DNA of 64,000 bases from Leifsonia xyli (GCA_003243275.1 QFQR01000005.1:62001-126000); one strand, 5' to 3'; positions 52,512-62,329 are shown, counted from the stretch's first letter. Numbers and translations: made by a program. Notes: generated by a model not told the origin, from the sequence alone.

Positions 52512-52616
52512 GGGACTTGTCAGGGCTTCCTGAGCTGTGTTGAGGCGAGGCGAGCAGATCCACGACGCCTCTCAGGCGCCGGCGGATCGGCTGAAATCGA
52601 GCTTGGTTTCGGAAGG

Positions 52617-53177
52617 TCAGGCGCGCCTGGTCATAGCGACCAGCCGATCCCTCAGATCGATCTGGCTGACGCCCGCAGCTTGGTCGAAGCCGAACACTGC
52701 TGCGTAACAGGCGCCGTCGGCGGCGAGCCTGACGACACCATGTTGAGCGTCGTCATCGGCAGCGTCGCGACTGACGCGTCGAGAGAGCCACGCAAACCAT
52801 GTTCTACGTACCGAGAAGTCAGTGAGCACGGCGCCAGACAGCGTCGCCCACGGGCTCTCGCTTTGATGCTCGAGGTTGTCGAACAAGGTCTCGACATAGG
52901 CGCGAGTGAACCGTCCCTTTGGATCAGGATCGGCAGCCAGGCGGACGTCGACAGCCTTGTCCATGCGAGCGAGCACTTCTGCGACGATGCCGTCGATAAG
53001 CGCCTGCTTGCTTGGGAAATGGTAGAACAAACCGCCCTTGGTGACGGACGCCGCTTTGGCCACGCGATCGATGGTGATTGCGCTTAGACCCTCACTGGCG
53101 GCGATCCGCGCAGCGGCGTCCATAAGCATACGGCGGACGAGTTCGGGCTGTTTCTTGCGAGCGTAAGCTTCGGACAT
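52617..53177 (-). CDS. TetR-family transcriptional regulator
   Basis: A 186-residue TetR regulator with the N-terminal HTH (AARIAASEGLSAITIDRVAKAASVTKGGLFYHFPSKQALIDGIV) and a divergent ligand-binding C-terminus with a TetR_C-like LTDFSVRRTWFAWLSRR segment. It lies upstream of the RND operon on the same strand (105 bp gap) and is the presumed repressor of it. Confidence 0.88.
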   Translation of the reverse strand: MSEAYARKKQPELVRRMLMDAAARIAASEGLSAITIDRVAKAASVTKGGLFYHFPSKQALIDGIVAEVLARMDKAVDVRLAADPDPKGRFTRAYVETLFDNLEHQSESPWATLSGAVLTDFSVRRTWFAWLSRRVSRDAADDDAQHGVVRLAADGACYAAVFGFDQAAGVSQIDLRDRLVAMTRRA

Positions 53178-53849
53178 TTTTGCCAGTCATCAATAGGAAA
53201 GTGATCGTGCGTAATGCGAAACGCGTCCCGATCGCTGCCCGATAAATGGCAGATGCCGAAAAGACTTACTGGCGCCCCGCTGACGAAAAGCAGCAGTGCG
53301 CATGGGGAGACCAGCCCTGCCTGCGCTGTAGAAGCAATGAGGGAAGCTTTTCGAAAATCATAATGACCGGCGGGAAACTCGAACTGAGGAAAAACTAACT
53401 ATTGGCGCAAAGATGATCGACCACGCATACGCGTGACATCATCTCCCTATACAACGGGCGTCGAGATAGATATCGGGTGTGAGATCTGCGTCAATACACG
53501 TTTTGAGGGTGTTGTCGGAAAAATGCGGAATACGCCTGTGCGCAACCTTAGACTTTCTTGAAGTTTGATCAGGGTCCCAGAAGCGCACATCACCTATTTG
53601 CACGATGCAGAGCGTCTGCTGAGAGAGTTCACTGCAGACGGTTGGCGAACTTGAGCGCCATGGCTTCATCCGAAGTTGGACGACTAGGTGATCGGGGAGG
53701 GGCCTGTTCAGTGGCTGAATGCTCGTCGCTGAGGCGCGGACGTTCGATGAGGCGTCGGTTCCGTCGACATCCTCGCGTGATATGTACCAATGGGGTCGCT
53801 ACGCCGGCGACGCAAAGAGAGCACTCGCAGGATGATCAGCGAGCCACGA
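53178..53849. other. Gene-free stretch between efflux operon and SIR2-STAND gene
   Basis: I see no supportable gene in these 672 bases. Composition is lower in GC than the flanking metabolic genes, similar to the SIR2-STAND gene, so it may be part of the same acquired segment. Confidence 0.3.
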
Positions 53850-56800
53850 TCAGTCAGCTCGCATCCAGATAGTGAAAGCTCGCTCCGCAGGCTCTGCGGC
53901 AAGGCGGACCAAGCCATTATAGTTATCGAGATTGCGAAGTCGGCGAGACAATATTTCCGCCTTCGGAGGAGCAATCAGTTCAAAGCATGCTGTGGCTGCC
54001 GAGAAGAAAGCGGAAGCCGATCGTAGGTCGCCCCTAGTGTACATCAACTCCCCGACCCACTGTCGAATGTAGCCCTTGTTAGCCACGGAAGCTGCGACAA
54101 TTTCTGTTTCGATTTCGCGCGCAGATTTCTTGTAGCAAATGAGAGCGTTATTAATCTGCCCCATCAAATGAAGACAGCGTCCGATATTTCCATAATAGGC
54201 GCCGCCTAATGTCGATGTCCCTTCATTCTCTTCGAGAACCTTCTCCAGCTTGCGACCTTGGAGGAAGTGAACGAGAGCTTCATCTACTGCGCCTGAGTCG
54301 CGTTGCGCGAGCGCAAGATTGTGACCAGCCTCGAATGCCGTATCGACATTCGAACCCTTCTTGAGATCGACGCCTTCTACTCCCCATTTAATCGCGGTGA
54401 AAAAGTCTCCGTTGACCCAATGATGGTGACACATCAAGTTGCAATAATTGATGTAACGGGAATTCTTGGCTGGGATCGTGCCTCGATAAATCTCCAGAAG
54501 GCTCAATGCTTGAGAAACGCGGCCCATTTCCGAAACGGTGGCGATCAGATGCGAGAACACATCATCAAAGTGGTCAGGTAGGGCTGACTCGTTCCATTGT
54601 TCTTCAGCTCTCGCAAGGGTATCTGCAATACGAACGAACTGCAGCGTATGGCCAGTATACTGGACGTGCCGTTGAACTTCCTCCAAACGAGCGAAGGCCT
54701 GAGAATATTCTCCAGCTTGAATATAGACCTCGCTCGCCTCAAGCCAGCGATCGGCGGTCTCAGGACGGACACGTCCGGATAGTTCACGTTTGTGGATGCC
54801 GAAGAACGCCAGATAAAAGCTTAGGATCGAATCGACGAACGGTTTTTGCTCTGCCTTCGGGAAGTTGCGTGTGACAAACGCTCTGATGATGGGGTGAAGT
54901 TCGAGAACCTCCGTCACGCCATTCTGAAGCTTAACAACTATCAGGTTAAGCCCTCGAAGAAATGTTACGGCACGCCGGGTTTGATTATAGTTGACCCGCC
55001 CTGCGAGAAAATCCGCAAGCTGACCAATTGCGATAGGCCGGACCGCAACTGCAAGTCCCCTAAGAACAAGCTGTTCGCGTGTTTTCAAGCTCTCCCATAT
55101 CGAGTGAAGCATTGAAACCGGCAGGCCAACTTCGCCCGCCGCAAGCGAAGTTATGAGTGCGTCTAGCGTCGGTCCTTCAGGATTGCGACTGATCTGCGCC
55201 GCGGCGAGGTCGAGCCAAAATGCGTGACCGTGCGTGGTTGTGTGAGCCCGTTCTATATCCTCAGATGAAGCAATTACCTGTCGCAGGCGAAACAATTCTT
55301 TGGCCGCCGCCAGATCGATGCCCGTCAAGTGGAGAGATAGTGCGTCGATGCCGTCGGTATTGATAAGGGGGCGGCATGTGAAAATCACACGCGACGGCGT
55401 GTCGCTTTTTAGCAGTAGTTCAGCAAAACGCTCCGCGGCCCCATAGAGGCGATGAGTATCGAGATTGACGTAGGGATCGACATTATCAAAAACGATCAAA
55501 AAACGTCGCTTACGGATTGACCTGAAAAACAGTGTAAAAAGGTCGTCGACAGGCCGCTGCATAAGTTCATCTTCGGAAACTTTCTTGTCCAGAATAATAT
55601 AGAGGAGCGCGGCGATCTGCGCCTCAAGCCGTTCGCGCTCCTCTTTACAATCTCGCCAAAATATAAACTCATACCGGCCGTCTTGTCGGTGACGCGTCAG
55701 ATAGTTTGCAGCAAGTGCGGATTTTCCCTGGCCTCCAATGCCCGTTAGGAAGACGAGGCGCGATGGATCATCGTCGAGTTGCTTAGCTTCGTTTGTGCGT
55801 CCGACGTAATAATCGACCAGCGGTGGGCGGTCCTCAGCACGTTCTCCAAACACCCAATTAGGTTTGAGTTCATCGACGTCATCCTCGAGATGCTCTTCGA
55901 TCTCGGCCGACTCGGTGGCGACTGCCGCGCTGGGCGTTATCGAGACCAGGGCGGAGACTGGCCCCGGCGCTGAGGCCGTCAAATCATGCGCGCAAGCCCA
56001 AGCCGAGGCAAGCTTGGGGATGAAGGTATGACAGTCGATTGAGTTGTAGATCGAAACAAGCCCACGATCGATGCCTGGGCTTAGCGCGTTGATTAGCGCG
56101 GTATCGACCTGATCCGCACTACCGTAAGTGGTCCAGACGACTTCTATATTGGACTTGTCGTCTTGTATCACTTCGAGCAGAGTGCGGGTGAACACGTCGT
56201 CCCAGCCGCCATATCCGCAGACAACGAGGGTTTTGCCTTCAAGTGCGTGGGCGACTGAGGCTTTGAGCCGCGGCCGATCCTGCGTCAGTTGACGCGGAGT
56301 GTGTAGGGTGTCGGAGCCATACCAGTAGCCGTGGAGGTGAATAACGTGACAGCCACGGCCTTCGGTCTGCCCAATGTTGCCGTCGCGGTGGAGTACCGTG
56401 CGAAAGCTCTGACCTTCCGCAACCCCAATAGCGACCTGAATCAGAGGATCGAAGTTCGTCGTTAAAGCCAGGCGCCCGAAATAATCAGGCTGCTTGCTGA
56501 TCAGGGCGCCCAGCGCCGTCACGCCCGGCGTCAGATGCCAACCTTCAAGCGCCTCATCGAAACCGCGGCACGTATCGTGTGGGGTGGCCGAGGTCGGGAC
56601 ATAGGCAGGTTGCGACGCCCCATCTGGCGATTTTCGGGCCTGCCAGACAGCGCGTTTTACGATGTCGTTGATCGTGTTTTGACCACGATGGGCGAGGAGT
56701 AAGGAAAAGGCTGTCTGGTATTTGTTCGATGCGACGGCAAGAGCTGTATCAAGCGCTGCAAGCGCGTCGCCCTCGAGCTCGGATCGGATCATATCGATCA

Positions 56801-56954
56801 CTCCCGCGACGCCAGGAACGCCTTTCGGGTGCGCGGAGGTTGGCGCTGTGATCGCTGAGCCGACGAGAAATACGACCTGCCGGTGCGACTTACGAACGCC
56901 TGCGGTAAGACGATCCAGCAGGGCGGCCTCTGTGAAGAAGCTGCTGTCGGCCAC
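53850..56954 (-). CDS. SIR2-STAND-TPR protein (Avs5-like antiphage NTPase)
   Basis: A 1034-residue protein from GTG 56954, which has GAGGAT eight bases upstream; a longer frame to 57200 lacks coding character. Residues 1 to about 325 are a SIR2-like NADase domain: VFLVGSAITAPTS (about 28-40), LTTNFDPLI with N167, VIHLHG with H208, and VVCGYGGWDDVF (244-255). A STAND/NB-ARC ATPase follows, with Walker A TGIGGQGKSA (404-413) and Walker B FLIVFDNVD (485-493), then winged-helix and helical arms, and TPR-like repeats from about 780 to the end (FEAGHNLALAQRDSGAVDEALVHFLQG). This architecture is that of Avs5-type defence proteins, in which the TPR sensor detects a phage protein and the SIR2 effector depletes NAD+. 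It stands alone, in sequence of lower GC than its neighbours. Confidence 0.85.
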   Translation of the reverse strand: MADSSFFTEAALLDRLTAGVRKSHRQVVFLVGSAITAPTSAHPKGVPGVAGVIDMIRSELEGDALAALDTALAVASNKYQTAFSLLLAHRGQNTINDIVKRAVWQARKSPDGASQPAYVPTSATPHDTCRGFDEALEGWHLTPGVTALGALISKQPDYFGRLALTTNFDPLIQVAIGVAEGQSFRTVLHRDGNIGQTEGRGCHVIHLHGYWYGSDTLHTPRQLTQDRPRLKASVAHALEGKTLVVCGYGGWDDVFTRTLLEVIQDDKSNIEVVWTTYGSADQVDTALINALSPGIDRGLVSIYNSIDCHTFIPKLASAWACAHDLTASAPGPVSALVSITPSAAVATESAEIEEHLEDDVDELKPNWVFGERAEDRPPLVDYYVGRTNEAKQLDDDPSRLVFLTGIGGQGKSALAANYLTRHRQDGRYEFIFWRDCKEERERLEAQIAALLYIILDKKVSEDELMQRPVDDLFTLFFRSIRKRRFLIVFDNVDPYVNLDTHRLYGAAERFAELLLKSDTPSRVIFTCRPLINTDGIDALSLHLTGIDLAAAKELFRLRQVIASSEDIERAHTTTHGHAFWLDLAAAQISRNPEGPTLDALITSLAAGEVGLPVSMLHSIWESLKTREQLVLRGLAVAVRPIAIGQLADFLAGRVNYNQTRRAVTFLRGLNLIVVKLQNGVTEVLELHPIIRAFVTRNFPKAEQKPFVDSILSFYLAFFGIHKRELSGRVRPETADRWLEASEVYIQAGEYSQAFARLEEVQRHVQYTGHTLQFVRIADTLARAEEQWNESALPDHFDDVFSHLIATVSEMGRVSQALSLLEIYRGTIPAKNSRYINYCNLMCHHHWVNGDFFTAIKWGVEGVDLKKGSNVDTAFEAGHNLALAQRDSGAVDEALVHFLQGRKLEKVLEENEGTSTLGGAYYGNIGRCLHLMGQINNALICYKKSAREIETEIVAASVANKGYIRQWVGELMYTRGDLRSASAFFSAATACFELIAPPKAEILSRRLRNLDNYNGLVRLAAEPAERAFTIWMRAD

Positions 56955-57259
56955 GGTGCGATCCTCACTCGGCAGGCGACCGCAATCCCGGGCGAACGGC
57001 GACAGGCGGCTAAACCCAGCGGTCTTATGGAGACAGTTGGTACGAGGCGCGCACCTTGGCAGAGTCGGCTGGTAGTTTCGACCTATGGGTGTGTGAATAC
57101 TGTTGTTATGAACAGCTCGCGCCTGTGGCGCCGTTCGCTCCAAGTCGTCAAAATGTGAAGGCGGATCGCAAAGCGAACGCCTCATGCGTTCGTGCGCCAA
57201 GAGCGCTCTTTTCAGGGGGCTTCGTTGGCGGCGAGATCGCCGCCAACGAAGCGAGCGCG
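56955..57259. other. Spacer between SIR2-STAND gene and fae
   Basis: No gene is supported. It holds the SIR2-STAND promoter region and the long hairpin that follows fae. Confidence 0.4.
57219..57252 (-). terminator. Long perfect hairpin downstream of fae
   Basis: Fifteen-base perfect arms GCTTCGTTGGCGGCG (57219-57233) and CGCCGCCAACGAAGC (57238-57252) with loop AGAT, 7 bp after the fae stop. No T tract follows in either direction, so it may stabilise the abundant fae mRNA or act as a factor-dependent end. Confidence 0.6.
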
Positions 57260-57772
57260 TTAGGCGTTCGCGGCGAAAGGATGCTTTGCCGAGGCGGCCT
57301 GGGCGACCACGTCCTTGGCCTTCGGCTCGCCGGCGACGGCGCGCTTCAGGGCTTCCTTGGTCGCTTCGTAGTTATACTGCTGGATCTTGGCGTCGTCGGC
57401 CGCTTCCCAGTGAATGAACACGCCGACCGAGATGAACAGGTCGTCGGCTTCGTCTTCCGGGATGGTGCCGTCAGCCACGCAGTCGACGACCGCCTTGGCG
57501 ACGCCGTACTGCGCCGGGCCGAACATCTGAACGGCCTGACGGGCGTCCTTGATGGTGACCTTGTTGAACAGGATCGTGTTCGGCTTGGCCAGCAGGTTCG
57601 GGCTTACGACCGCGAGAAGCGAGGTGAAGCCGTCTTTGTTGTTGGTCAGCGCGTTGACGAACGCCGACTCGGCGGTCGAGCCGCGCGGTCCGACGATCAG
57701 GTCGATGTGAGCGACTTCGTTGCCTTCGCCAACCAGGGATTCGCCGATAAGCGTCTTCGTAATCTTGGCCAT
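57260..57772 (-). CDS. fae: Formaldehyde-activating enzyme Fae
   Basis: A 170-residue protein that is unmistakably Fae: MAKITKTLIGESLVGEGNEVAHIDLIVGPRG with the catalytic His22, NALTNNKDGFTSLLAVVSPNLLAKPNTILFNKVTIKDARQAVQMFGPAQYGVAKAVVD and FIHWEAADDAKIQQYNYEATKEAL (quoted in parts of the family pattern). It condenses formaldehyde with tetrahydromethanopterin in the cytoplasm, the entry step of the H4MPT oxidation pathway in methylotrophs. GAGG precedes the ATG. It is monocistronic here, with 225 bp upstream and a long hairpin downstream. Its presence marks the host as a methylotroph or at least as having the H4MPT pathway. Confidence 0.96.
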   Translation of the reverse strand: MAKITKTLIGESLVGEGNEVAHIDLIVGPRGSTAESAFVNALTNNKDGFTSLLAVVSPNLLAKPNTILFNKVTIKDARQAVQMFGPAQYGVAKAVVDCVADGTIPEDEADDLFISVGVFIHWEAADDAKIQQYNYEATKEALKRAVAGEPKAKDVVAQAASAKHPFAANA

Positions 57773-57997
57773 GAGAACCTCAGCTCGAGAAAAAGCGGAT
57801 CCGAGCGGAACCGCCGGTGAGTTCCGGCCGCGACGCTGGCCCGAAGTCAGGGGCCAGGCGTCATTCGACGAGAACAGGTAGACGGCGCGGCTGACACAAG
57901 CGATGCAAACTCGCGAGGCCGCGCCAAAGGCCTGGGCCCGCATGTATCGGCCCGGTCATGACGGCTCGATAGCGGCCGCCGGCGTCTCTGCGGAGAT

Positions 57998-58963
57998 CTA
58001 GAAGGGGACGTTGGTCGCCGATCCCTTGGAGATGGCCTCCTGAACGACCCGTGAGGCAACGGCGAGATCCTGAAGGCCGACGCCTGTTCCGTCGAACAGG
58101 GTGAGCTCATCGTTCGACGTGCGGCCCGGATTGTCTCCGTTAATGACGGCGCCAAGCTCGATAATCGCGTCTTTGTCGACGAGGCCTGCGGCGACGACGT
58201 GCTGGCATTCGCCGATGGTGACCGACTGAGCCAGCTCGTCGGTAAATAGCGTCGAGATCGCAACAAGTTCGGTCTCGACTTCCTGCTTGCCCTTAGTGTC
58301 GGTGCCCATGCACGCGATGTGGGTGCCCGGCTTCACTTGCGCGGCTTTCAAGATTGGCGCGAAAGAGGAGGTGATCGAGATGATTACGTCGGACTGAGCA
58401 CCGAGACTGTCGAGAGAGACCGCTTCGAACGTCACGCCAAGTTCTTCAGCGACGTCACGTAGTCGCGAGACTTTATCAAGATTGCGATTCCAGGCGACTA
58501 CGCGGCTGAAATCGCGCTGGGCGAGCGCTGCGCGGAGCTGGAAGGCCGACTGATGGCCTGCCCCGATGATGCCGATCGTTTCTGCATCCTCGCGAGCGAG
58601 ATGCTTGATCGAGACAGCTGAAGCTGCCGCGGTGCGCAGCGCAGTCAGCAAATTGCCGCCGACCACGGCCCGGCAGCGTCCAGTGTCGGCGTCGAACAGG
58701 AACACCGTGGACTGGTGATTGGTAAGACCGTGCGCAGCGTTGCCCGGCCAGAACCCGCCTGACTTGAGACCGAGCGCTAGGCTCTGGCGATCAAAGCCGG
58801 ATTTGAAGCCGTACAGCGCGTCGGCGTGCCCGATCGCCTCCCGGATGACCGGGAAATTGTACGCGGTGCGCTTGGCCATGGAGGAAAACACGGCCTCGAT
58901 CGCTTCAAAGCAGTCTGCGGGGCTGATGAGCCCCGCAATGTCCTTTTCGGGGACGATGATCAT
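57998..58963 (-). CDS. bhcD: Iminosuccinate reductase BhcD (ornithine cyclodeaminase/mu-crystallin family)
   Basis: A 321-residue NAD(P)-dependent enzyme of the OCD/mu-crystallin fold: substrate-domain segment FKSGFDRQSLALGLKSGGFWPGN, LTALRTAAASAVSIKHLA, the Rossmann motif GIIGAGHQS and later IACMGTDTKGKQEVE. Alone it could be an ornithine cyclodeaminase or alanine dehydrogenase, but it follows bhcA, bhcB and bhcC in the order of the beta-hydroxyaspartate cycle, where BhcD reduces iminosuccinate to aspartate. GGAGAAGG stands upstream of the ATG. Confidence 0.88.
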   Translation of the reverse strand: MIIVPEKDIAGLISPADCFEAIEAVFSSMAKRTAYNFPVIREAIGHADALYGFKSGFDRQSLALGLKSGGFWPGNAAHGLTNHQSTVFLFDADTGRCRAVVGGNLLTALRTAAASAVSIKHLAREDAETIGIIGAGHQSAFQLRAALAQRDFSRVVAWNRNLDKVSRLRDVAEELGVTFEAVSLDSLGAQSDVIISITSSFAPILKAAQVKPGTHIACMGTDTKGKQEVETELVAISTLFTDELAQSVTIGECQHVVAAGLVDKDAIIELGAVINGDNPGRTSNDELTLFDGTGVGLQDLAVASRVVQEAISKGSATNVPF

Positions 58964-59004
58964 TGGCGACGCCTTCTCCAGATGTCGTCGAAGCGAGTGA
59001 GTGA

Positions 59005-60168
59005 TCAGTAAGCTTTACCGCGTGCGGACACCGGCCAGAGCGTCTCGACCTTGCCGTTGCGGACCCCGACATACCAATCGTGGACGTTGCAGGTCGGATC
59101 GCAGTGACCCGGCACGAGACGAAGCTTCTCGTTGATGGCGAGAACGCCGTCGGCGTCCTCGATCACCCCGTGCTCGTCGGAGCACTTGATGTACTTGACG
59201 TCGTCGCGGCCGAAGATGACCGGCAGGCCAGAGTCCACTGACTGGGCCTTCAATCCGGCGTCGCAGATCGCCTTGCCGGATTTCGCGTGGCTCATCACGC
59301 TCGTCAGGATGAAGAGCGCGTTCTCCCATTCGCCCTTGTCGATGCGCGCGCCGTCCTTGTCGAGGATGCGGCCGTAGTCGGCGTCCATGAAGGCGTAGCT
59401 GCCGCACTGGAGCTCATTGTAGACGCCCGATGCGGCCTCGAAATAATAGCTGCCGGTGCCGCCGCCGCTGACGAGTTCGCATCTAAGACCAACGCGCTGA
59501 AGCTCTTCGACGGCGAGTTTGACCTGATCGATCGCCGCGTCGAGCTTGGCCTTGCGGTCCTCGAACCGCTCGATGTGCTGCATGGCGCCCTGGTAGGCCT
59601 GAATACCGGAAAACCGAAGGCCTTCAGCGGCGTCGATCCGTTCGGCGATCTTCACGACGTCGGCGGCGTTTGAGACACCGCAGCGGCCCGCGCCGCAATC
59701 GATCTCGACAAGGCAATCGATTTTCGTTCCGTGCTTCTGCGCGGCCGCCGAGAGCTCATCGACATTCGCGACGTCATCGACGCAGACGAGGATGCGGCCA
59801 CCGAACTTCGGAAGCTTCGCCAGGCGTTCGATCTTGCGCGGATCGCGGACCTGGTTGGAAACGAGGATGTCCTTGACGCCGGCGCGCGCAAACACTTCGG
59901 CTTCCGACACCTTCTGGCAGCAGACCCCGATGGCGCCGCCGAGATCCTGCTGCAAGCGCAGGACGTCCACCGATTTGTGCATCTTGCCGTGGGCGCGGTG
60001 ACGGATGCCGTGCTGCTTCGCGTAGTCGCCCATCTTGCGGATGTTGCGCTCGAGCGCGTCGAGATCGAGCACGAGGCATGGCGTGCCGATCTCGCTCTCG
60101 TCCATCCCCGGCAACGCGGGAACGTCGTATCCGACCTCGAGGCCTTCGAAGTTCGTTTCGATCTTCAT
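59005..60168 (-). CDS. bhcC: Beta-hydroxyaspartate aldolase BhcC
   Basis: A 387-residue PLP enzyme of the D-threonine aldolase/DSD1 fold (alanine-racemase-like barrel). The PLP lysine is in HRAHGKMHKS, and the metal-binding C-terminus reads PGHCDPTCNVHDW. It closely resembles the D-3-hydroxyaspartate aldolase of Paracoccus. BhcC condenses glycine and glyoxylate to (2R,3S)-beta-hydroxyaspartate. ATG 60168 is preferred over 60192 because GGGGAG precedes it. It starts 14 bp after the bhcB stop. Confidence 0.92.
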   Translation of the reverse strand: MKIETNFEGLEVGYDVPALPGMDESEIGTPCLVLDLDALERNIRKMGDYAKQHGIRHRAHGKMHKSVDVLRLQQDLGGAIGVCCQKVSEAEVFARAGVKDILVSNQVRDPRKIERLAKLPKFGGRILVCVDDVANVDELSAAAQKHGTKIDCLVEIDCGAGRCGVSNAADVVKIAERIDAAEGLRFSGIQAYQGAMQHIERFEDRKAKLDAAIDQVKLAVEELQRVGLRCELVSGGGTGSYYFEAASGVYNELQCGSYAFMDADYGRILDKDGARIDKGEWENALFILTSVMSHAKSGKAICDAGLKAQSVDSGLPVIFGRDDVKYIKCSDEHGVIEDADGVLAINEKLRLVPGHCDPTCNVHDWYVGVRNGKVETLWPVSARGKAY

Positions 60169-60182
60169 CGTCGTTTGCTCCC

Positions 60183-61127
60183 CTACTGCCAAGGCAGCTT
60201 GTCGAGATCGACGTTGCCGCCGGTGATGATCACGCCAACGCGCTTGCCGGCGAAGACGTCACGGTTCTTGAGGATCGTCGCGAGAGGCACCGCGGAGGAC
60301 GGCTCCATGACGATCTTCATGCGCTTCCAGATGAGCTTCATCGCGTCGACGATCTCGGTTTCGGACGCGGTGAGAATGTCGGTGACGTGATTGCTGACGA
60401 AGTGCCAGGTCAGGTCCTTGAGCGGGACCTTCAAACCGTCGGCGATCGTGTTCGGAGCGTCGTCGGCGATGATGTGACCCGCCTTGAAGCTTCGATAGGC
60501 GTCGTCGGCCTGTTCCGGTTCTGCGGCGTAGATCTTCGTTTCAGGCGCCAGGTGTGACAGCGCCAGACAGGTGCCCGACACCATGCCGCCTCCGCCGATC
60601 GGCGCGATGACGGCGTCGAGACCGACGTCCTCGATGAGTTCGCGAGCGCAGGTGCCCTGACCTGCGATGACGCGCGGGTCGTTATAGGGATGAACGAACT
60701 CAGCGCCCGACTTGGCGACGACTTCGCCAAACACCTGCTCACGCGATGTGACGGAGGGCTCGCATTCGACGACGACGCCGCCGTAACCGCGAACGGCGTC
60801 CTTTTTCGCCTGGGGCGCAGTGCGCGGCATGACGACCGTACACGGGATTCCACGCCGGCTGGCGGCGAAGCTCAGACAGGTGCCGTGGTTACCTGATGAA
60901 TGTGTGGCGACACCGCGTCTTGCGGTCTCATCGTCGAGGCTGAACACCGCATTCGTAGCGCCGCGAGCCTTGAACGCGCCGGCCTTCTGAAGATTTTCGC
61001 ACTTGAAGAAGAGCTCGGCTCCGCTGAGCTCGTTCAGAAAGCGCGAGGTGAGCACCGGCGTGCGGTGGATATGCGGCCGTATGCGCTCATGAGCGGCGAG
61101 CACATCATCTAGCGACGGGATGATCAT
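60183..61127 (-). CDS. bhcB: Beta-hydroxyaspartate dehydratase BhcB
   Basis: A 314-residue fold-type II PLP enzyme of the serine racemase/threonine dehydratase family without a regulatory domain. The PLP lysine is in KCENLQKAGAFKARGA, then THSSGNHGTCLSFAA and the phosphate-binding PIGGGGMVSG. In the beta-hydroxyaspartate cycle it eliminates water from beta-hydroxyaspartate to give iminosuccinate. ATG 61127 is chosen as the first residue of the conserved N-terminus (MIIPSLDDV); the upstream open frame is the shadow of bhcA. Spacing to bhcA is 11 bp. Confidence 0.92.
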   Translation of the reverse strand: MIIPSLDDVLAAHERIRPHIHRTPVLTSRFLNELSGAELFFKCENLQKAGAFKARGATNAVFSLDDETARRGVATHSSGNHGTCLSFAASRRGIPCTVVMPRTAPQAKKDAVRGYGGVVVECEPSVTSREQVFGEVVAKSGAEFVHPYNDPRVIAGQGTCARELIEDVGLDAVIAPIGGGGMVSGTCLALSHLAPETKIYAAEPEQADDAYRSFKAGHIIADDAPNTIADGLKVPLKDLTWHFVSNHVTDILTASETEIVDAMKLIWKRMKIVMEPSSAVPLATILKNRDVFAGKRVGVIITGGNVDLDKLPWQ

Positions 61128-61138
61128 CGTGGCCGCCC

Positions 61139-62329
61139 TTACGCCGCCACACGAACCGCGGTCGCGGTGTTGCCGCGATAGATTTCCTGCGCCGCAGCGA
61201 CGCCGGAGCCCAGCCGAATGTCGAGACCGAGGTCGGCCATCACCATCTCGGCAGTTGCGATCCCGGACAGAGCCATCACGTCCGACAGGCTTCCGAGATG
61301 ACCGATCCTGAAGACCCTGCCGGCGACGTCGCCGAGACCGACGCCGAAAGCCACTTCGTACTTCTGCGAGGCATGGCTCACGATCTTGGACGAGTCGAAC
61401 CCATCGGGCGTCCGGATCGCGCTGACCGTGTCGGAGTAAAGCGAGGGCGCCTCCGCGCAGAGCGTCAGGCCCCACGCTTGAACCGCAGCCCGCACGCCAT
61501 CGGCGATGCGGCGGTGGCGTGCGAAGACGGTCTCAAGCCCTTCTGCCAGAAGAAGGTCGGTCGCGACCTTCAGACCGTTCAGCAAGCCGACCGCGGGCGT
61601 GTAGGGATAGGCGGAGTTTGCGTAGCTGCGGCCCATGTCCCGAACGTCGAAAAACGTCCGAGGCAGTGTTGCGGACGAAACCGCCTCGAGCGCCTTCGGC
61701 GAAAACGCCACGATCGCAAGCCCGACAGGCAGCATGAAGCCCTTCTGCGAACCTGTGACCGCGACGTCGACGCCCCACTCGTCCATCCGGAAGTCCATCG
61801 AGCCGACGGAGCTGACGCCATCGACCAACAGCAGGGCGGGATGCTTGGCGTTGTCGAGCGCGCGTCGGACCGAAGCGATGTCGGACCGCACGCCGGTGGC
61901 GGTCTCGTTGTGCGTGACAAGCACCGCTTTGATGCTGTGCGCCGTGTCAGCGGTCAGGATCTCTTCGTATCGATCGGCCGGGACGCCGGCGCCCCAAGCT
62001 GCCTCCACGACGGTCACGTCGAGGCTGTGCCGGCGGCACATGTCGATCCAGCGATGGCTGAACATGCCGTGGCGCGCGGCCAGAACGCCGTCCCCGGGGC
62101 TCAACGTGTTGCTGATGGCGGTCTCCCAACCGCCGGTGCCCGTCGAGGGAAACAGGAAGACCTCGGCCCTGTCGGTTTTGAGCACCTTCTTCACGCCCGC
62201 CAGCGCCGGGGTGAGGATCTGACCGAAAAGCGGCGACCGGTGATCGATGGTCGGCATGTCCACCGCCTTGCGCAGAACCTCCGGGACGTTCGTCGGACCA
62301 GGAATGAAGACGGGATTCTGCATGTGCAT
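61139..62329 (-). CDS. bhcA: Aspartate-glyoxylate aminotransferase BhcA
   Basis: A 396-residue fold-type I aminotransferase of the serine-glyoxylate/SgaA class: FIPGPTNVPEVLRKA near the N-terminus, FPSTGTGGWETAISNTLSPGD, LLVDGVSSVGSMDF and the PLP lysine in VTGSQKGFMLPVGL. In this operon the assignment is BhcA, which transaminates glyoxylate to glycine using aspartate as donor and regenerates oxaloacetate. Start ATG 62329 (or 62323). First gene of bhcABCD. The methylotroph serine-glyoxylate aminotransferase is a close relative, but the neighbours decide. Confidence 0.9.
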   Translation of the reverse strand: MHMQNPVFIPGPTNVPEVLRKAVDMPTIDHRSPLFGQILTPALAGVKKVLKTDRAEVFLFPSTGTGGWETAISNTLSPGDGVLAARHGMFSHRWIDMCRRHSLDVTVVEAAWGAGVPADRYEEILTADTAHSIKAVLVTHNETATGVRSDIASVRRALDNAKHPALLLVDGVSSVGSMDFRMDEWGVDVAVTGSQKGFMLPVGLAIVAFSPKALEAVSSATLPRTFFDVRDMGRSYANSAYPYTPAVGLLNGLKVATDLLLAEGLETVFARHRRIADGVRAAVQAWGLTLCAEAPSLYSDTVSAIRTPDGFDSSKIVSHASQKYEVAFGVGLGDVAGRVFRIGHLGSLSDVMALSGIATAEMVMADLGLDIRLGSGVAAAQEIYRGNTATAVRVAA

